64,000 bases of DNA from Owenia fusiformis (Eukaryota; Annelida; Polychaeta; Sabellida; Oweniidae), in contig CAIIXF020000008.1 in NCBI GenBank assembly GCA_903813345.2, forward strand, positions 24,414,822 to 24,478,821. The letters are read 5' to 3'. The notes below the pieces were generated by a model. That model did no database searches, was not told the DNA's origin, and saw only the letters and a list, made by a program, of their open reading frames with translations. Of the stretch, positions 33,509 through 45,700 are shown piece by piece (positions within the stretch are counted from its first letter, which is position 1; each line of letters opens with the position of its first letter). The position numbers were made by a program, and so were the translations under genes.

Positions 33509-33697
33509 GAATTTCTTTGAGATGGTAAGGTTTGACTATGTGTTGGATGATGAACTAAATGTTTATTTAATGGAAGTAAACATGTCACCCAATCTCTCAT
33601 CGGGACACTTCAAACAGAACAGGCTCATGTATGAACAAGTCATGTACAGCATGCTTAGCCTAGTGGGAGTGGCGAGATCAACAACTATTAGTTTCAG
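33509..33697 (+). CDS. TTLL gene exon 9: metal-binding E-x-N motif
   Basis: Completes a split Leu and reads NFFEMVRFDYVLDDELNVYL then MEVNMSPNLSSGHFKQNRLM, YEQVMYSMLSLVGVARSTTI and SF plus a split Arg. Acceptor ATTCCAG ends at 33508 and donor GTATGT starts at 33698. FEMVRFDYVLDxxLxVYLxEVNxSPxL is the most conserved TTLL stretch; the Glu and Asn of EVN bind the metal-ATP in this family. This exon gives the firmest family assignment. Confidence 0.96.
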
Positions 33698-33893
33698 GTA
33701 TGTGTTTGATCATGCTGTCTGTATAGTGTTTGAGACTAATAAATAAAAATGATTACATTAAATAAGTTCATAGTCTGGTAATTTCATCCTCTGAACACAG
33801 ACCTCCAAAACTCATACAGTACCTCCTTCTTCCAAGAAGAAGGAAGGAACTTAGTGGATGATGCCTGGTACCCTATGTTTGGAGGATGGGTAA

Positions 33894-35042
33894 TTATCCC
33901 ATACGTCCGTCCGTTCGTCTGTCCGTCCGTCCGGGCAATAACTCAAATACCGTTGGCCCGATTTTGTTCATATTTTGTACACATATACCCTATGGGAGTA
34001 GAAGTTCTGCTCACAAGCCGATTTTTAAAATGGCCACTCATTTAAAAATGGTGGCCATTTTAGTGCCGATTTTACAGTAATTTAGGTGCAATATGTAAAA
34101 CTGTAATAGCAACATGTTTTAAATGTAAAAAAATTATATAGGACATTGATAAAGCTAGAAATATAGATATTAAAGAAGCACATGGCAGCCATCTTGAAAA
34201 ATGGCGGCCTTTACTCATTATTTTACGATTTTTGCTGTAAGTCAAGAAGTAGTGGAGCGATTTTGTTCATATTTGGTATGTGAATACTATAAGCATGGAT
34301 CACTGTCTGATGACACTTTTGGTAGAAGGTGGCCATTTTGAAAAATTTCCACCATTTTAAAGTATTTTACTATAACTCGAAAAGTGGTGGAGCGATTTTG
34401 TTCATATTTGGTATGTGAGTGACATAAGCATGGCACACTGTCTAATGACACTTTTGGTAGAAGGTGGCCATTTTGAAAAATTTCCACCATTTTAAAGTAT
34501 TTTACTATAACTCGAAAAGTGGTGGAGCGATTTTGTTCATATTTGGTATGTGCATACTTTAAGCACGGTACACTGTCTAATGACACTTTTGGTAGAAGGT
34601 GGCCATTTTGAAAAATGGTCGCCGTTTAATTGTATTTTACTAGGCCTTTACTCGTTATTTTACGATTTTTGCTGTAACTCGAAAAGTAGTGGAGCGATTT
34701 TGTTCATATTTGGTATGTGAATACTATAAGCATGGCACACTGTCTAATTACACTTTTGGTAGAAGGCGGCCATTTTGAAAAATTTCCACCATTGTAAAGT
34801 ATTTTACTATAACTCGAAAAGTAGTGGAGCGATTTTGTTCATATTTGGTATGTTAATACTATAAAGAAAAAGCATATTACTTCTTCTGATGACAACTTGG
34901 CTAGTGAGCAACCATTTTGAAAATGGTGGCCTTTCTTATGTGTGTTATTTTATGATATTTGCTATATATTTCGTTTGTAAAAATGCCAGCCATTTCTGTT
35001 CGATGGGATTCGCTACGCTTTGGCGTTGCCGCTGTTCTGGTT
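33894..35042 (+). repeat. Family-A element, head hairpin lost
   Basis: Starts TTATCCCATACGTCCGTCC, with the GAACGAAGTTCG half of the head deleted. It has a GTCC microsatellite, the arm, then five tandem units around 'TAGTGGAGCGATTTTGTTCA' with AAGGTGGCCATTTTG. Tail GTTCGATGGGATT (34998-35010), hairpin ACGC-TTTG-GCGT (35015-35026), end TTCTGGTT at 35042. Confidence 0.75.
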
Positions 35043-35248
35043 GTTATTCCGTTTATTAGTCTTCATTATCATGGAATGTATTTTTATTTTTAAACCTCTG
35101 AAATGCATGATCACTAAATATTTTTTAATGAAACCATTGAAATACATTCAGGTAAATCTACTTATTACATCATAGAACCTCATCAACATCAAAAATTGAT
35201 TTATTGATATGGCGATATAACTTTATCCATCCCACAAATGGTATAAAT

Positions 35249-35437
35249 TCAGTGTTTTTCTGCGTCAAACCCGGTGATGTAGGGTTCGGACTGATGAGTT
35301 TTATCAAGTAACCAGTCCACAATTCCACCTATGTCCGGTTGCTCATCTAGTAAACATTTCTGAACTCCAAGTTTGGTCTGATCGCTGTCTGAAATCTTAG
35401 TATATCGACAGTAAAACCTTGTGATTCTGAAAATCAT
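35249..35437 (-). CDS. Possible orphan exon or short minus-strand frame, unknown
   Basis: A minus-strand frame with protein-like, non-repetitive composition: SDSDQTKLGVQKCLLDEQPD then IGGIVDWLLDKTHQSEPYIT and GFDAEKH before a TGA. Two TTTCAG acceptors lie at its upstream side in minus orientation, so it could be the last coding exon of a gene or a retrocopy inside a TTLL intron. I do not recognise the family and see no upstream exon or poly(A) signal. Confidence 0.25.
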   Translation of the reverse strand: MIFRITRFYCRYTKISDSDQTKLGVQKCLLDEQPDIGGIVDWLLDKTHQSEPYITGFDAEKH

Positions 35438-36284
35438 TTTTGTTAAATTGGCTGCATGGGAGGATGTTTACGTATATCATCATTTTTCAGTCTGCTGAAA
35501 ACAGAAACTGTTCTCTGATTGGTTGATAACACTCTTGGGTAATTACCTCGATTTTAATAAAAGCTTTTGCCTCCTGTCTGGTAAAAATAAACAAAACAGA
35601 AAAGTTATTTTTGACACCATTGGTGATGCCCATCTTGTAGGGTATGGGGATAAAAGGAAAGGTCATGATAACACTTACATAAAATATCTTAAGTATCTAA
35701 TAATGACAATGAACATATTACAATGTCACACAGTGTTAGTAGATGATAATTAAATGTCAATTGTTGTTAGTGTAATATGTATTTTTCATTTAATGCTGCA
35801 ACAATTACACAAGTACTAAAATGTGCCACTCCCACTTTTCCCTAAAAGTAGTTGTGTGTGACTATATTTGATAAATATTATTGATTTATGGGAGCATTAT
35901 ATCAACTTTTTAGTGCTTCTGTGTGAATATATACATATTAATACAATTTTTGACAAAGAAGTAGCCACAAAATTCAGATTTGCAAATATTTCACTTTGAG
36001 AACTAAGGGACATATTTGGAAGGGGGTCAATCAGAGATTGGAAATTTCTGGCACTGACTAACCATGGCATGCCCTACCTGCAATAAAACTATGAATTTAT
36101 GATATACATTAGTATTATTTTTATTAGGTGATATTAAAGTACTCCCAAGTTTTTCTAGGGGTAGGGGTATAAATTGGCCTGAGGGCCGTCTGCCACCCCT
36201 ACATGAAGTTCAACTACCCAGAAAGTGGCCAGCATAATCATAAAGATTGTTTGAAACATGTTGGAATGTGTAACCTTCCATGAC
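35438..36284. other. Intron DNA, unassigned
   Basis: The + strand frame at 35523-35753 has no recognisable domain and no clear splice context. No repeat ends were found. Confidence 0.35.
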
Positions 36285-37195
36285 AGGAACGTACGTCCGT
36301 CCGGGCAATAACTCAAATTCCTTTGGCCCGATTTTGTTCATATTTTGTACACATATACCTTATGGGGGTAGAAGTTCTGCTCGTTAGCCGATTTTCAAAA
36401 TGGCCACTCATTTAAAAATGGTGGCCATTTTAGTGCTGATTTTACAGTAATTTAGGTGCAATAAGTAAAACTGTAATAGCAATATGTTTTAAATATAAAA
36501 AAAATTATGTAGGACATTAATAAAGCTAGAAATGTAGATATTAAAGAAGCACATGGCAGCCATCTTGAAAAATGGCGGCCTTTACTCGTTATTTTACGAT
36601 TTTTGCTGTAACTCGAAAAGTACGTGAATACTTTAAGCATGGCACACTGTCTAATGACACTTTTGTACGTTAGAAGGTGGCCATTTTGAAAAATGGCGGA
36701 CATTTTGAAAAATGGTGGCCATTTTAACTTATTTTACTATAACTCGAAAAGTAATGGAGTGATTTTGTTCATATTTGGTATATGAATACTTTAAGCATGG
36801 CACACTGTCTAGTGACACTTTTGTTAGAAGGCGGCCATTTTGAAAAATGGCAGACATTTTGAAAAATGGTGGCCATTTTAACTTATTTTACTATAACTCG
36901 AAAATTAGTGGAGCGATTTTGTTCATATTTGATATGTGAATACTATAAGTATGGCACTGTCTAATGACACTTTTGGTAGAAGGTGGCAATTTTGAAAATG
37001 GCCGCCATTTTAACGTATTTTACTATAACTCAAAAAGTAGGAGAGCGATTTTGTTCATATTTGGTATGTGAATACTATAAGCATTGCACACTGTCTAATG
37101 ACACTTTTGGTAGAAGGTGGCCATTTTGAAAATGGCTGCCATTTTTGCTATATACTTTGTTTGTAAAAATGCCATCCATGGGTGTTCTGGTTTAA
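36285..37195 (+). repeat. Family-A element, both ends shortened
   Basis: Starts at GTACGTCCGTCCGGGCAATA and keeps the arm and four to five units (some with an extra AAAATGGCGGAC repeat). It ends CCATCCATGGGTGTTCTGGTT: the tail hairpin and subterminal repeat are deleted while the last bases remain. Confidence 0.7.
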
Positions 37196-37383
37196 TTTGG
37201 GTGATATTTCAATATTTTTCATAAAAAATCATTAGCCTAGGAGACTGTTCTCCAAACCAAGACTTGTCCTTTGTACATGCAATGAATATAGGTTTACATA
37301 GTATTTAATCCCTGAATATGCATTTGTCAGGAGACATAAACCTGCATAGCTCTGCATTCTCAATTTATCATCTTATTGAATAA

Positions 37384-38268
37384 TTATCCCAATGAACGAA
37401 GTTTGGTAGGGATATAGTGAAGCCCCCAGTCCGTCCGTTCGTCTGTCCGTCCATCCATCCGTCTGCAAGGTAACTTGAATACTAGTTGACAGATTTTCTT
37501 CATATTTGATGGAAAGATGTATATTGGTGAATAGTTGTATGCATCAAAAAAAAATTTCAAGGTGGCCGCCGCTTTAAAAATGGCGGGAATTTTTTGTGAA
37601 AATCTTAAGTTTTTCATGTTAAGCCAAAGAAATAAATATTATTTTTTGAAATTTAGCTAGTATATTCACATCATCTATCTATTTCATATATATTCCAAGT
37701 TTTTCACCATGACCCCCAGGGGCCATGTATGGAGGGTCGGGAAAATGGGAATATGTGTTAATTTTGAGATCTTTCTAAAGTATAGCTTAATTATACTCAA
37801 ATGAAAGCCAATTTAGAGTAGATTGCAAATATTATATTGGTTTTGTAATTTTAAAAATGGCTGCCTTATGTTAGATTTCGCAATAATTTTCTGATCCCTA
37901 TGGCTATATTATGCTCAAATTGAAGGAAGTTTAGGTTAGATCATTACTTTGGTATTGTCTTTTCGATTTGTGCCTAGGAAAATTCAAAATGGCTGCCAAC
38001 AGGAATTTGCGTTAATTTTGAGATCTTCCTGAAGTATTGCTTTATTATACTCAAATGAAAGTCAATTTAGAGAAGATTGCAAATATTGTATCTGTTTTGT
38101 ATATTATTTGTGCCTTTAAATGGTCACCCAAATGCTTTTCAAATTGGTAGAAATTCTGATATATCTCTAATGTTTCCAATGTTTATATTTTTTGTGGCTA
38201 ATACAGATTCATATATGTTATAGTGTTCGTTGGGATTTGCTACTCCGTGGAGTTGCCGTTTTTTAGTT
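37384..38268 (+). repeat. Family-A element, divergent subfamily
   Basis: Head TTATCCCAATGAACGAAG, GTCC microsatellite (37432-37465), and a body unlike other copies except for AAAATGGCGGG and AAAATGGCTGCC words. Tail GTTCGTTGGGAT (38225-38236), inverse of the head ATCCCAATGAAC with one mismatch, then hairpin ACTCC-GT-GGAGT (38242-38253) and TTTTTAGTT. Confidence 0.75.
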
Positions 38269-38293
38269 GATGCAATGATGTATTGTATTCCAG

Positions 38294-38399
38294 TCAATCT
38301 GGGGAGATTGGCCAAGACATGCATATGGCAGACATGGACTTACAGGTTTACAATGAAGAGTGTGCTACAGACAAATGTAAATACAACTGTGAGCCATTG
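38294..38399 (+). CDS. TTLL gene exon 10
   Basis: After a split Ser it reads QSGEIGQDMHMADMDLQVYN then EECATDKCKYNCEPL, phase 0 at donor GTAAGA (38400). Acceptor ATTCCAG ends at 38293, only 26 bases after the end of a family-A element. It carries the first three cysteines (C-x4-C-x3-C) of the Cys-rich tail. Confidence 0.9.
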
Positions 38400-38456
38400 G
38401 TAAGATACATTACTCTATGCACTAGCACGCTGTTAACGCAGCGTATAGCCGTTTTA

Positions 38457-38754
38457 TTTTTTCGTGAAGCCACTCAGTAAAATTACGATTACTCTGCAAC
38501 CTGATGTCCAATCAAGATCTTTTTTTTTATGTGTTCCTGTCACGTTTGGGCATCCGGGAATAACAACGTCTACCCAAAGTTTGCACGCGAAATTCATGAC
38601 TGAAATCGGGAAGACAAAATTTGAGATTCACAATCAAAATTGCTTGTGAAAACCATTTATAAAAGTGTTCCAGAGACTCTAATCTACTTGGCTAAGGTTT
38701 TATTTGAAGATACATTGCCTTATCTTAATTTTACTGAGTGGCTTCACGAAAAAA
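38457..38754. mobile_element. TA-flanked MITE (Tc1/mariner-like), 298 bp
   Basis: Ends TTTTTTCGTGAAGCCACTCA and its inverse form about 30-bp terminal inverted repeats, flanked by TA (38455-38456 and 38755-38756). It starts 58 bases after the exon 10 donor. A relative lacking one end is at 26561-26841 in the opposite orientation. Confidence 0.82.
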
Positions 38755-39067
38755 TAAGCAGCACTTTAGACCACCATAAGAATGATCGATCCCGAGCCCA
38801 TTGATGTTCACTGGTCAGAAAGAATATATTGACCAATGACTTGTAATTTATATTTGTCGCATATCAGCAGAACCTCCATCAACATGAGGCATATAAATCA
38901 GCAAGAATTTGACTCAAAATTGTGTCCTAGAGCCTATGGGACAGGGGGTGCCATATATGTGCCTATGCCATAACACGCTTAAAATGCATTACAATTAAAA
39001 CCAGCTTCCATATTTGAAAATTGGTATGAGGCAATAAATCTGCAAGAATTTAATTCAAAATAGATTC

Positions 39068-40960
39068 CAGGGGCGTAGGAAGGTGTAAATTCAACACTAC
39101 GCCAAAAAATGAAACATTTCAAATCTTCAGGGTGTCAAATAAGTCTTTTCTCCCCCCTTAACTTTTTTATCTTAAAATTTATCATACTTTCCCATATATC
39201 ATTTTGAAGCTTATGGAAAATGCTGATCACCCTCAAAAAATCAATCATAAACTCCTCCTAATAAAATTGCTACAATGTTTCTTGTAAGGTTGTAGTTGAC
39301 CTTTGATTACGTCAAAACAAGTAAAATTACCAGGTATAGTGATTGAAAAGTGAAAATGATACTGCAGTGACAATGCCAACATTGGGTGATTTCGATGTTT
39401 CTCAATATCGTTACAGAGTAAAATGTGTTACATTCAGGGGGGCTTTTGAAGCAGGGGCATCTTTCATCACAAAATAATTGATAACAACCAAAATTAAACG
39501 TTCTGAATTATTTATACGGGATCATATCCTCGTAGAATTGAGGCCACCTGGGCTGCAGGGGGAGACACACAAAAAGTGAAATATGGACATCACTAAAAAT
39601 ATTCTTAAAAAATTGGAATTTAACCAATCACTTTGAAATTTGGTGTGTGATCAGCAAATTAAATTCCCTTTAAGATGGTATATACCAACCCTATGTTATT
39701 TCTGAATTAAAAAAGTTAAGGGGGGAGAACAGACTTATTTGACGCCCTGTATATCAAAACACCTATTTTATGCTTGTAAAATGTCATTTATGGCAATACC
39801 TTTCTAATGTACTTAAAATGTTCGAATGCAGTTCGAATGCATATAAAATCACCATGGAAAGCCGCTCTTTTAAATCTCGACACAACTCATTCTCACTTTT
39901 CTCATGTTAATGTTATTTTACTCAAATGATAAAGACGACTTTCCAGATAACAATGAGAGATTTCTAACTACTTCTGAATAATTGAATTTAGATACATACT
40001 GTATTATTGTCTCATTCCATTGTGTATCGTGCAATACGATAATACAGATTAAAGAAACTAGTATGATCAATCGATTTAAAGAAACATATTCGTGATCAAT
40101 GATACAATTAACCCTAATGTCTGCAAATTTTTTATAACACTAATTCACAAGACCAAATAACCCCCCCCCCCCCCTCTACGAAGGTCAAATCGAGGTCAAC
40201 ATGACTTAGGGGATGCCAAAAATGCAGATAATAGCTTTTCCAGAACTGGAGTTGTACTTTATGTACTTTCAAAGATAGCATGTATCGCCAAAACTCATTG
40301 AAATCAATTGAACGCGTAATTGAATAATCAACAATTTCAAGTTGTTTTTGTCCTTGACATTCATATTTCAAGAAGTACTACCAAAAACAAATTAGTGATT
40401 TAGTAAGAAAATAGATAAATCCTGCATAAGCATTACGAAACATGCTGAAACACTGCAAAGGTATTCATCGAGTAGTAGAAATAAACTGTTTTTATCTCAA
40501 ATTCGTAAAGAGAACGCGATTCTCGAATATTTGGTGAAATTGTAGCTTACTTTTAAAATGTATAAGATAGTCAATAGTGGCTCGATTTTTATGAAATCTG
40601 TTCAATGATTATTTCGCAAAAAGAGCAATAATGATTACTTTGCATTTTCTACAGTATTAGAAACAAACTGAGGTACATAACTTTCAATATTTTAAAACTA
40701 ATTCAATATTTCATTTAATTTTTCAAAAAGTGTCATTTACCTGCAGCCAAGGTTAGAAAATAACAGAGGCACAAACAGAGTACTATTGAAAATCGAGCAT
40801 ATTATATGGTATTATAAAAACATTTGTTTAGGTTAGTGTGCTAGAGATACAATTTATGCACATGAGAAAATATAACTAAAGAAAATTAATAAGCCTTTTT
40901 TATTCTCACTTTTCAACACTACGCACTGGCGTTCTGGCGTACATTGTTCCTACGCCACTG
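39068..40960. mobile_element. CAG-ended transposon, 1.9 kb
   Basis: Ends CAGGGGCGTAGGAA and TTCCTACGCCACTG are inverted. GATTC occurs on both sides (39063-39067 and 40961-40965), and the flanks rejoin as AGATTCCTAGAGGCTTAGG, similar to a nearby sequence at 38926. The ends look hAT-like but the duplication reads as 5 bp rather than 8, so the class is uncertain. A C-run (40160-40173) and a smaller nested element are inside. No transposase seen. Confidence 0.65.
39128..39749. mobile_element. Nested mariner-like MITE
   Basis: Inverted ends of about 40 bp (CAGGGTGTCAAATAAGTCTT at 39128; its inverse with GACGCCCTG at 39749). TA follows the right end but CTT precedes the left, so the target duplication is only half visible. 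It lies inside the CAG-ended element. Confidence 0.65.
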
Positions 40961-40965
40961 GATTC

Positions 40966-42235
40966 CTAGAGGCTTAGGCATGAGTGTACCATAGCCTGTG
41001 CCATAGAAGAGTATGCCATGGCACCGTGCCATGTTTTGTACTAACCCCTCAGTTACGCTCTTTCGCTATGTTTGTTTGCTTTTGTATTATCTCGATTTTA
41101 TTTGGCTCAGATTTAGTCAGTACAGGGGAATTATTCATTTTACCAGGAAAGTTAATGATCATATTGTCGGCACATTTTTCTAGTTGTTTTTATTATGAAA
41201 TATTATTTTTAAAATCAAATTAAAAATTACATATGATATATGGTTAAAAAGAGGATTATCTTATCATTTTATTAAATTTCATTTTATGTAGATTGGAAGT
41301 ACCTATCCATAAGGATTTAAACAGGTGTATATGTTAGACCAATGCATTACCTCCAGGAAAAGTTCTCATAGAGATGATAAAATAATTTAAACTTTAAGAC
41401 AGGGAAGATGCAAACAACCCACCCACATGTTCTGAAATGTTGTCCTGATTTTCAACCCCTTCTACCCCTGCTTTTTCAAATTTTGTTGCATCAATCAATC
41501 ACCTTTAAAGGAATAAGGGGGTTTAAAGATATCCATAATGGGTGATTAAAATTAAGCTGAAAGTAATGGATCACATGAGTTTTCTCATAGGGAAAATAAC
41601 ATGGGAAATATTGTTTTCCACTTTATCTAAAAGGAATTACTTATTTATTCCCAGGAGAGGTTAAACAGTTATTGTATTAAAGCAAATAATTTCTATCGAT
41701 CATTTCTTACCTCCTCCATTGGATTACAAAAATGCACAAGGGTAATATGGGGAGAAATATGCGTAAAAATTCCGTTTTTTTGTCCGGTTTTACTGCACAT
41801 GAGCATTACATCCATTGGGATTTGTTTAAATTACTCAAATGCAGGCGCCATCTATAACTTAAATAAGAACATATAATTTGAGATAGGTATCATTTACATT
41901 TATAAGCACACCAATCCCTCCCCATAATGATCTTGTGTTGATGGAATTTTTTGTTTGGTGTAAAACAAAAGGTATGTATCCAACAGAAGTGTCATGAGAG
42001 AGTACATGTATATCAATTGGGCTCAACCTATCACAGAAGTGCAATTTGAATCATGGGAATGCAATACCCCCATTCATGAGCATGCACAAATTTCGAACCA
42101 AAAAATGGAACTTTGCACAGAAGGGCCCGAGTGCTCTTTGAGATCAGCAAAAATAGCTCCTCATTAACTGTTCTTTTTGGACACCCAATAGGCCAAAGGT
42201 CGAATGTGCAGGCATTCCCTTTCAATGAGATTTAA
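40966..42235. other. Intron DNA, unassigned
   Basis: No exon, repeat border or coding frame was recognised, apart from general AT-rich composition. Confidence 0.35.
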
Positions 42236-42743
42236 TGATGTAGGGAACGCTTCCGTCAGTCCGTCCGTCTGTCTGTCCGCATGTACGTCAGTACGTCCGT
42301 CCATCAGGGCAATAACTCAAATACCGTTGGCCCGATTTTGTTCATATTTTGTACACATATACCCTATGGGGGTAGAAGTTCTGCTCAAAATTGATTTTCA
42401 AATGGCCGCTCATTTAAATGGCGGCCATTTTAGTGCCGATTTTACAGTAATTTAGGTACAATATTTAAAACCGTAATAGCAATATGTTTTAAATGTAGAA
42501 AATGATATAGGACATTGATAAAGCTAGAAATGTAGATATTAAAGAAGCACATGGCAGCCATCTTGAAAAATGGCTGCCTTTACTCTCTATTTTATGATTT
42601 TTGCTGTAACTCGGAAAGTAGTGGAGCGATTTTGTTCATATTTGGTATGTAAATACCATAAGCATGGCACATTGTCTAATGACACTTTGGTAGAAGGTGG
42701 GCATTTTTCAAAATGGCTGCCATTTTAACGTATTTTACTGTAA

Positions 42744-43551
42744 CCCCCCTATCACACCAAACTAGTTCTTACCCGTTCTTGCCAGTCCTACGAAAATGTC
42801 GTAAGACGGGCTCAATCTGGCTGTGGTCGGGAAATATGTCTGAAATAATTAGCTTCTTCGTTCTTAAACAGTCTTCAATACGTCCATCTCGTTCGCAGTT
42901 CGTTCAGGTCGCACCGCGTCGGTGTGCAACGTCGTAGAACGCTTCTCTTAGTCTAGAAGGTCAACATGACCTGATTACAGAACGGTATGGTCGCCATCGA
43001 ATTTTGAATCGATTCAAAATTCTAAAATCACATTCCCGTCTGAGAACGTTCATAAAGTTCGTAAATAGACCTTAGAAAGTTGCAGCTACGTTCATTCCGT
43101 TCGCACACAGTTTCAAACCAGTTTTGAAGAACGCAGTGGCAACTTGTTTGGTGTGATAGCTATATTTTTGCTAACTCGTTCATAAGCAGTGTTAAATACG
43201 TTCTTAATCAGTTTAAACCCGTTTGCAATTAGTTCTACCTCGTTCTCAACACGTCCTCAGACAGTTCAACTCGTTGTTAAAACGTCCCTGGTAGGATTGA
43301 AGTACGACGGTTCCGTTCGTAGTACGTCCAGCTCGTCGTTAGTACGTTGTCACTCGTTCTAATTGTAGAACGTGACGACCACGAGAACATTTTGAGCATT
43401 GTCTAAGTTCCAGAGGACCTACCCGTTCGAGTACGTTCGATGAAGTTTGTAAATAGATCCCAAACGGTTCTTAGTAGGTCCAGTCCGTTTGTACACAGTT
43501 GAAGCCCGTTTTCGAGAACGTAGTGAGAACTAGTTTGGTGTGATAGTAGGG
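42744..43551. mobile_element. MITE with TAA target duplication, 808 bp
   Basis: Starts CCCCCCTATCACACCAAACT and ends with its inverse ...TTTGGTGTGATAGTAGGG. TAA is on both sides (42741-42743 and 43552-43554). The intact family-A unit reads ACTGTAACTCGAAAAG here, so the empty site confirms a 3-bp TAA duplication (PIF/Harbinger-type). The interior is unusual: a GC-richer run of GTTCGT/ACGTTC/CGTCC words in both orientations. Confidence 0.87.
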
Positions 43552-43922
43552 TAACTTGAAAAGTAGTGGAGCGATTTCGTTCATTTTTGGTATGTGAATA
43601 CTATCACTAGGGCAGAGCATTTGTACTGAAAGGAGCGTTTTCAGTACAAATATGTACTGAAAAATGTACTGAATTTTTAAGTATATTTTTCAGTATAAAT
43701 ATGTACTGAAAAATATACTTAAAATTTCAGTGCTAATTTCAGTATAAATATGTTCTGAAAAATGTACTGAAATTTTAAGTACATTTTTCAGTATATATTT
43801 ATACTAAAAAATATACTGAATTTTAAGTGTGATTTTAAGTGCAAATATGTACTTAAAAATATACTGAAATTTAAGTGTGATTTTAAGTGCAAATATGTAC
43901 TGAAAAATATACTTAAATTTAA

Positions 43923-44495
43923 AGGGTGACGCATATCATTTAGCAAATCGAACGCTCGTTTCTGGTGTTGCTCACCGTTTAGTATAAAAGGCCCGATCCC
44001 GGAATAATACTCAAGGGTTCACAGGTTCGAGATCGTTGTGTCAACACCTCTAACTGTTATATAGCATAAGTACATTATAGATCGTCACACATTTATAAAA
44101 GGGTGATTTTTATTTTGACAAATCAATTCCACATTTATGGATGAAGTTTCAGGATCTTCTATTTGTGTATAATAAGGAAAAATTGGCATCTAAATTTCCC
44201 CATAGCGTAATAGCACACAGCTTGGCATATGAAATATCCTACAAATGAAACAAAGCAAGACAAAACGGTTTCTAATACAAGGATTTATATTGGCTGTTGT
44301 ATAATGTATTCTTTGAACGCAATCACTCTTTGGATAACATTTTCAAAATCATTATAAACGGATTACTTTATCTCAAAGACAATTTCAATAAACTGGATTT
44401 TACAGAACTCCCCTTATTTCTTAAAAATGGACTGATCCAGTTGATTCGCCTGGAGCCGCCATATTGTTTTTATACGGGATGCTAATCGGAACCCT
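43923..44495 (+). mobile_element. TTAA-flanked non-autonomous element, copy 2
   Basis: Bordered by TTAA (43919-43922 and 44496-44499), ends AGGGTGACGC and CGGAACCCT. It contains the 62-codon frame 44297-44485, nearly the same protein as copy 1 (FFERNHSLDNIFKIIINGLL, then YLKDNFNKLDFTELPLFLKN). It sits inside the CACTA-ended element, so it moved after that element formed, or moved with it. Confidence 0.75.
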
Positions 44496-45002
44496 TTAAG
44501 GGCATATTTAAGTGTAAATTTATACTGAAAATATACTTAGATTTTGAATTACGACATCTTCCTGACTTTGACATCTAAACCATGGATTTTGCTATACTCG
44601 AACAAATGAGGTTCTATGTTCATGTTATATATTTTAATTTTGATATCAATTTATTAATTTGCTCAAGCAATATGAGTGAAAATCTCATGAAAAACTTATT
44701 TTTAAGACTGAGAAAATGTGTACCTTTAATGTTTTTGAATTTTAGAACTTAATAAGGTAGAATGTATCTAGAAACCTCAAAAGGTATGGAATACACATGC
44801 TATGTACGATCAGTTTTAAATAAAGGGTTTATCCCTCAGGAAATATGGGTATCCAAAACCTCTCAGTACATAACCCTTATATATGCATTATATTTGATAG
44901 GTTTGATCGGGCTAAAAAGAAATTTATTGATGGAGAAAATGCAATCAGATATTATTACAGGATGCGTCTTAAATAATTTAATCCAAAAACATAACTTATT
45001 AA

Positions 45003-45700
45003 AAGGAAAACACTTGATTACAGTAAACCTAGCCTCTCCAGTTTGATTAGAGTCTGCTTCAAAGGATTTGTCTAAAGAAACTTTATTAATCCATTAACAA
45101 AACAAAATATTTTGACAAGGCAAAACAAACCTGATTACAGAGAGACTCTTTTAAGTTTGGTTTTAAGTCTGCTGTAAAGGAAGCATCCAAAATAATTTCA
45201 TAATGTAATAGCATTCCTTGGGGGGGGGGGGGGGTTCAGGGGTCCAAGCGAACCCCCCCCCCCCCCGGCCAAAAAAATCTTTTAAAATCATACACTTTTT
45301 CACCATTCTAAGAACCTTTTGAGTGATTTAGGCCGTTTTTAATAAATCCATAAACTTAACTTCTGAAAAGGAAATCACTTGATTACAGTTAACCTAGCCT
45401 CTCCAGTTTGATTAGAGTCTGCTTTAAAGGATGTGTCTAAAGAAACTTTATTAATCCACTAACAAAACAAAATATTTTGACACGGCAAAACAAACCTGAT
45501 TACAGAGAGACTCTTTTAAGTTTGGTTAAAGGCTGCTGTAAAGGAAGCATCCAAAATAATTTCATAATGTAATAGCATTCCTGTTGGGGGGGGGGTTTCA
45601 GGGGTCCAAGCGAGCCCCCCCCCCCCCCCGGCCAAAAATCCTTTTGAAATCATGCACTTTTTCACCATTCTAAGAACTTTTTGTGTTTTGAGTGATTTAG
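45003..45700 (+). repeat. Tandem duplication, period about 364 bp, with G/C-run hairpins
   Basis: Two copies of a segment beginning CACTTGATTACAGT (45011 and 45375) and running through CACCATTCTAAGAAC. Each copy has a run of G (15 at 45220, 10 at 45586) and a run of C (14 at 45253, 15 at 45615) about 19 bases apart, able to form a G:C hairpin. The frames here (for example 45516-45755, minus) are repeat translations. Confidence 0.7.

Noticed and set aside
40984-41223. 79-codon frame with hydrophobic stretch
   Set aside because: No homology recognised, no splice or poly(A) context, and composition expected of AT-rich intron DNA.
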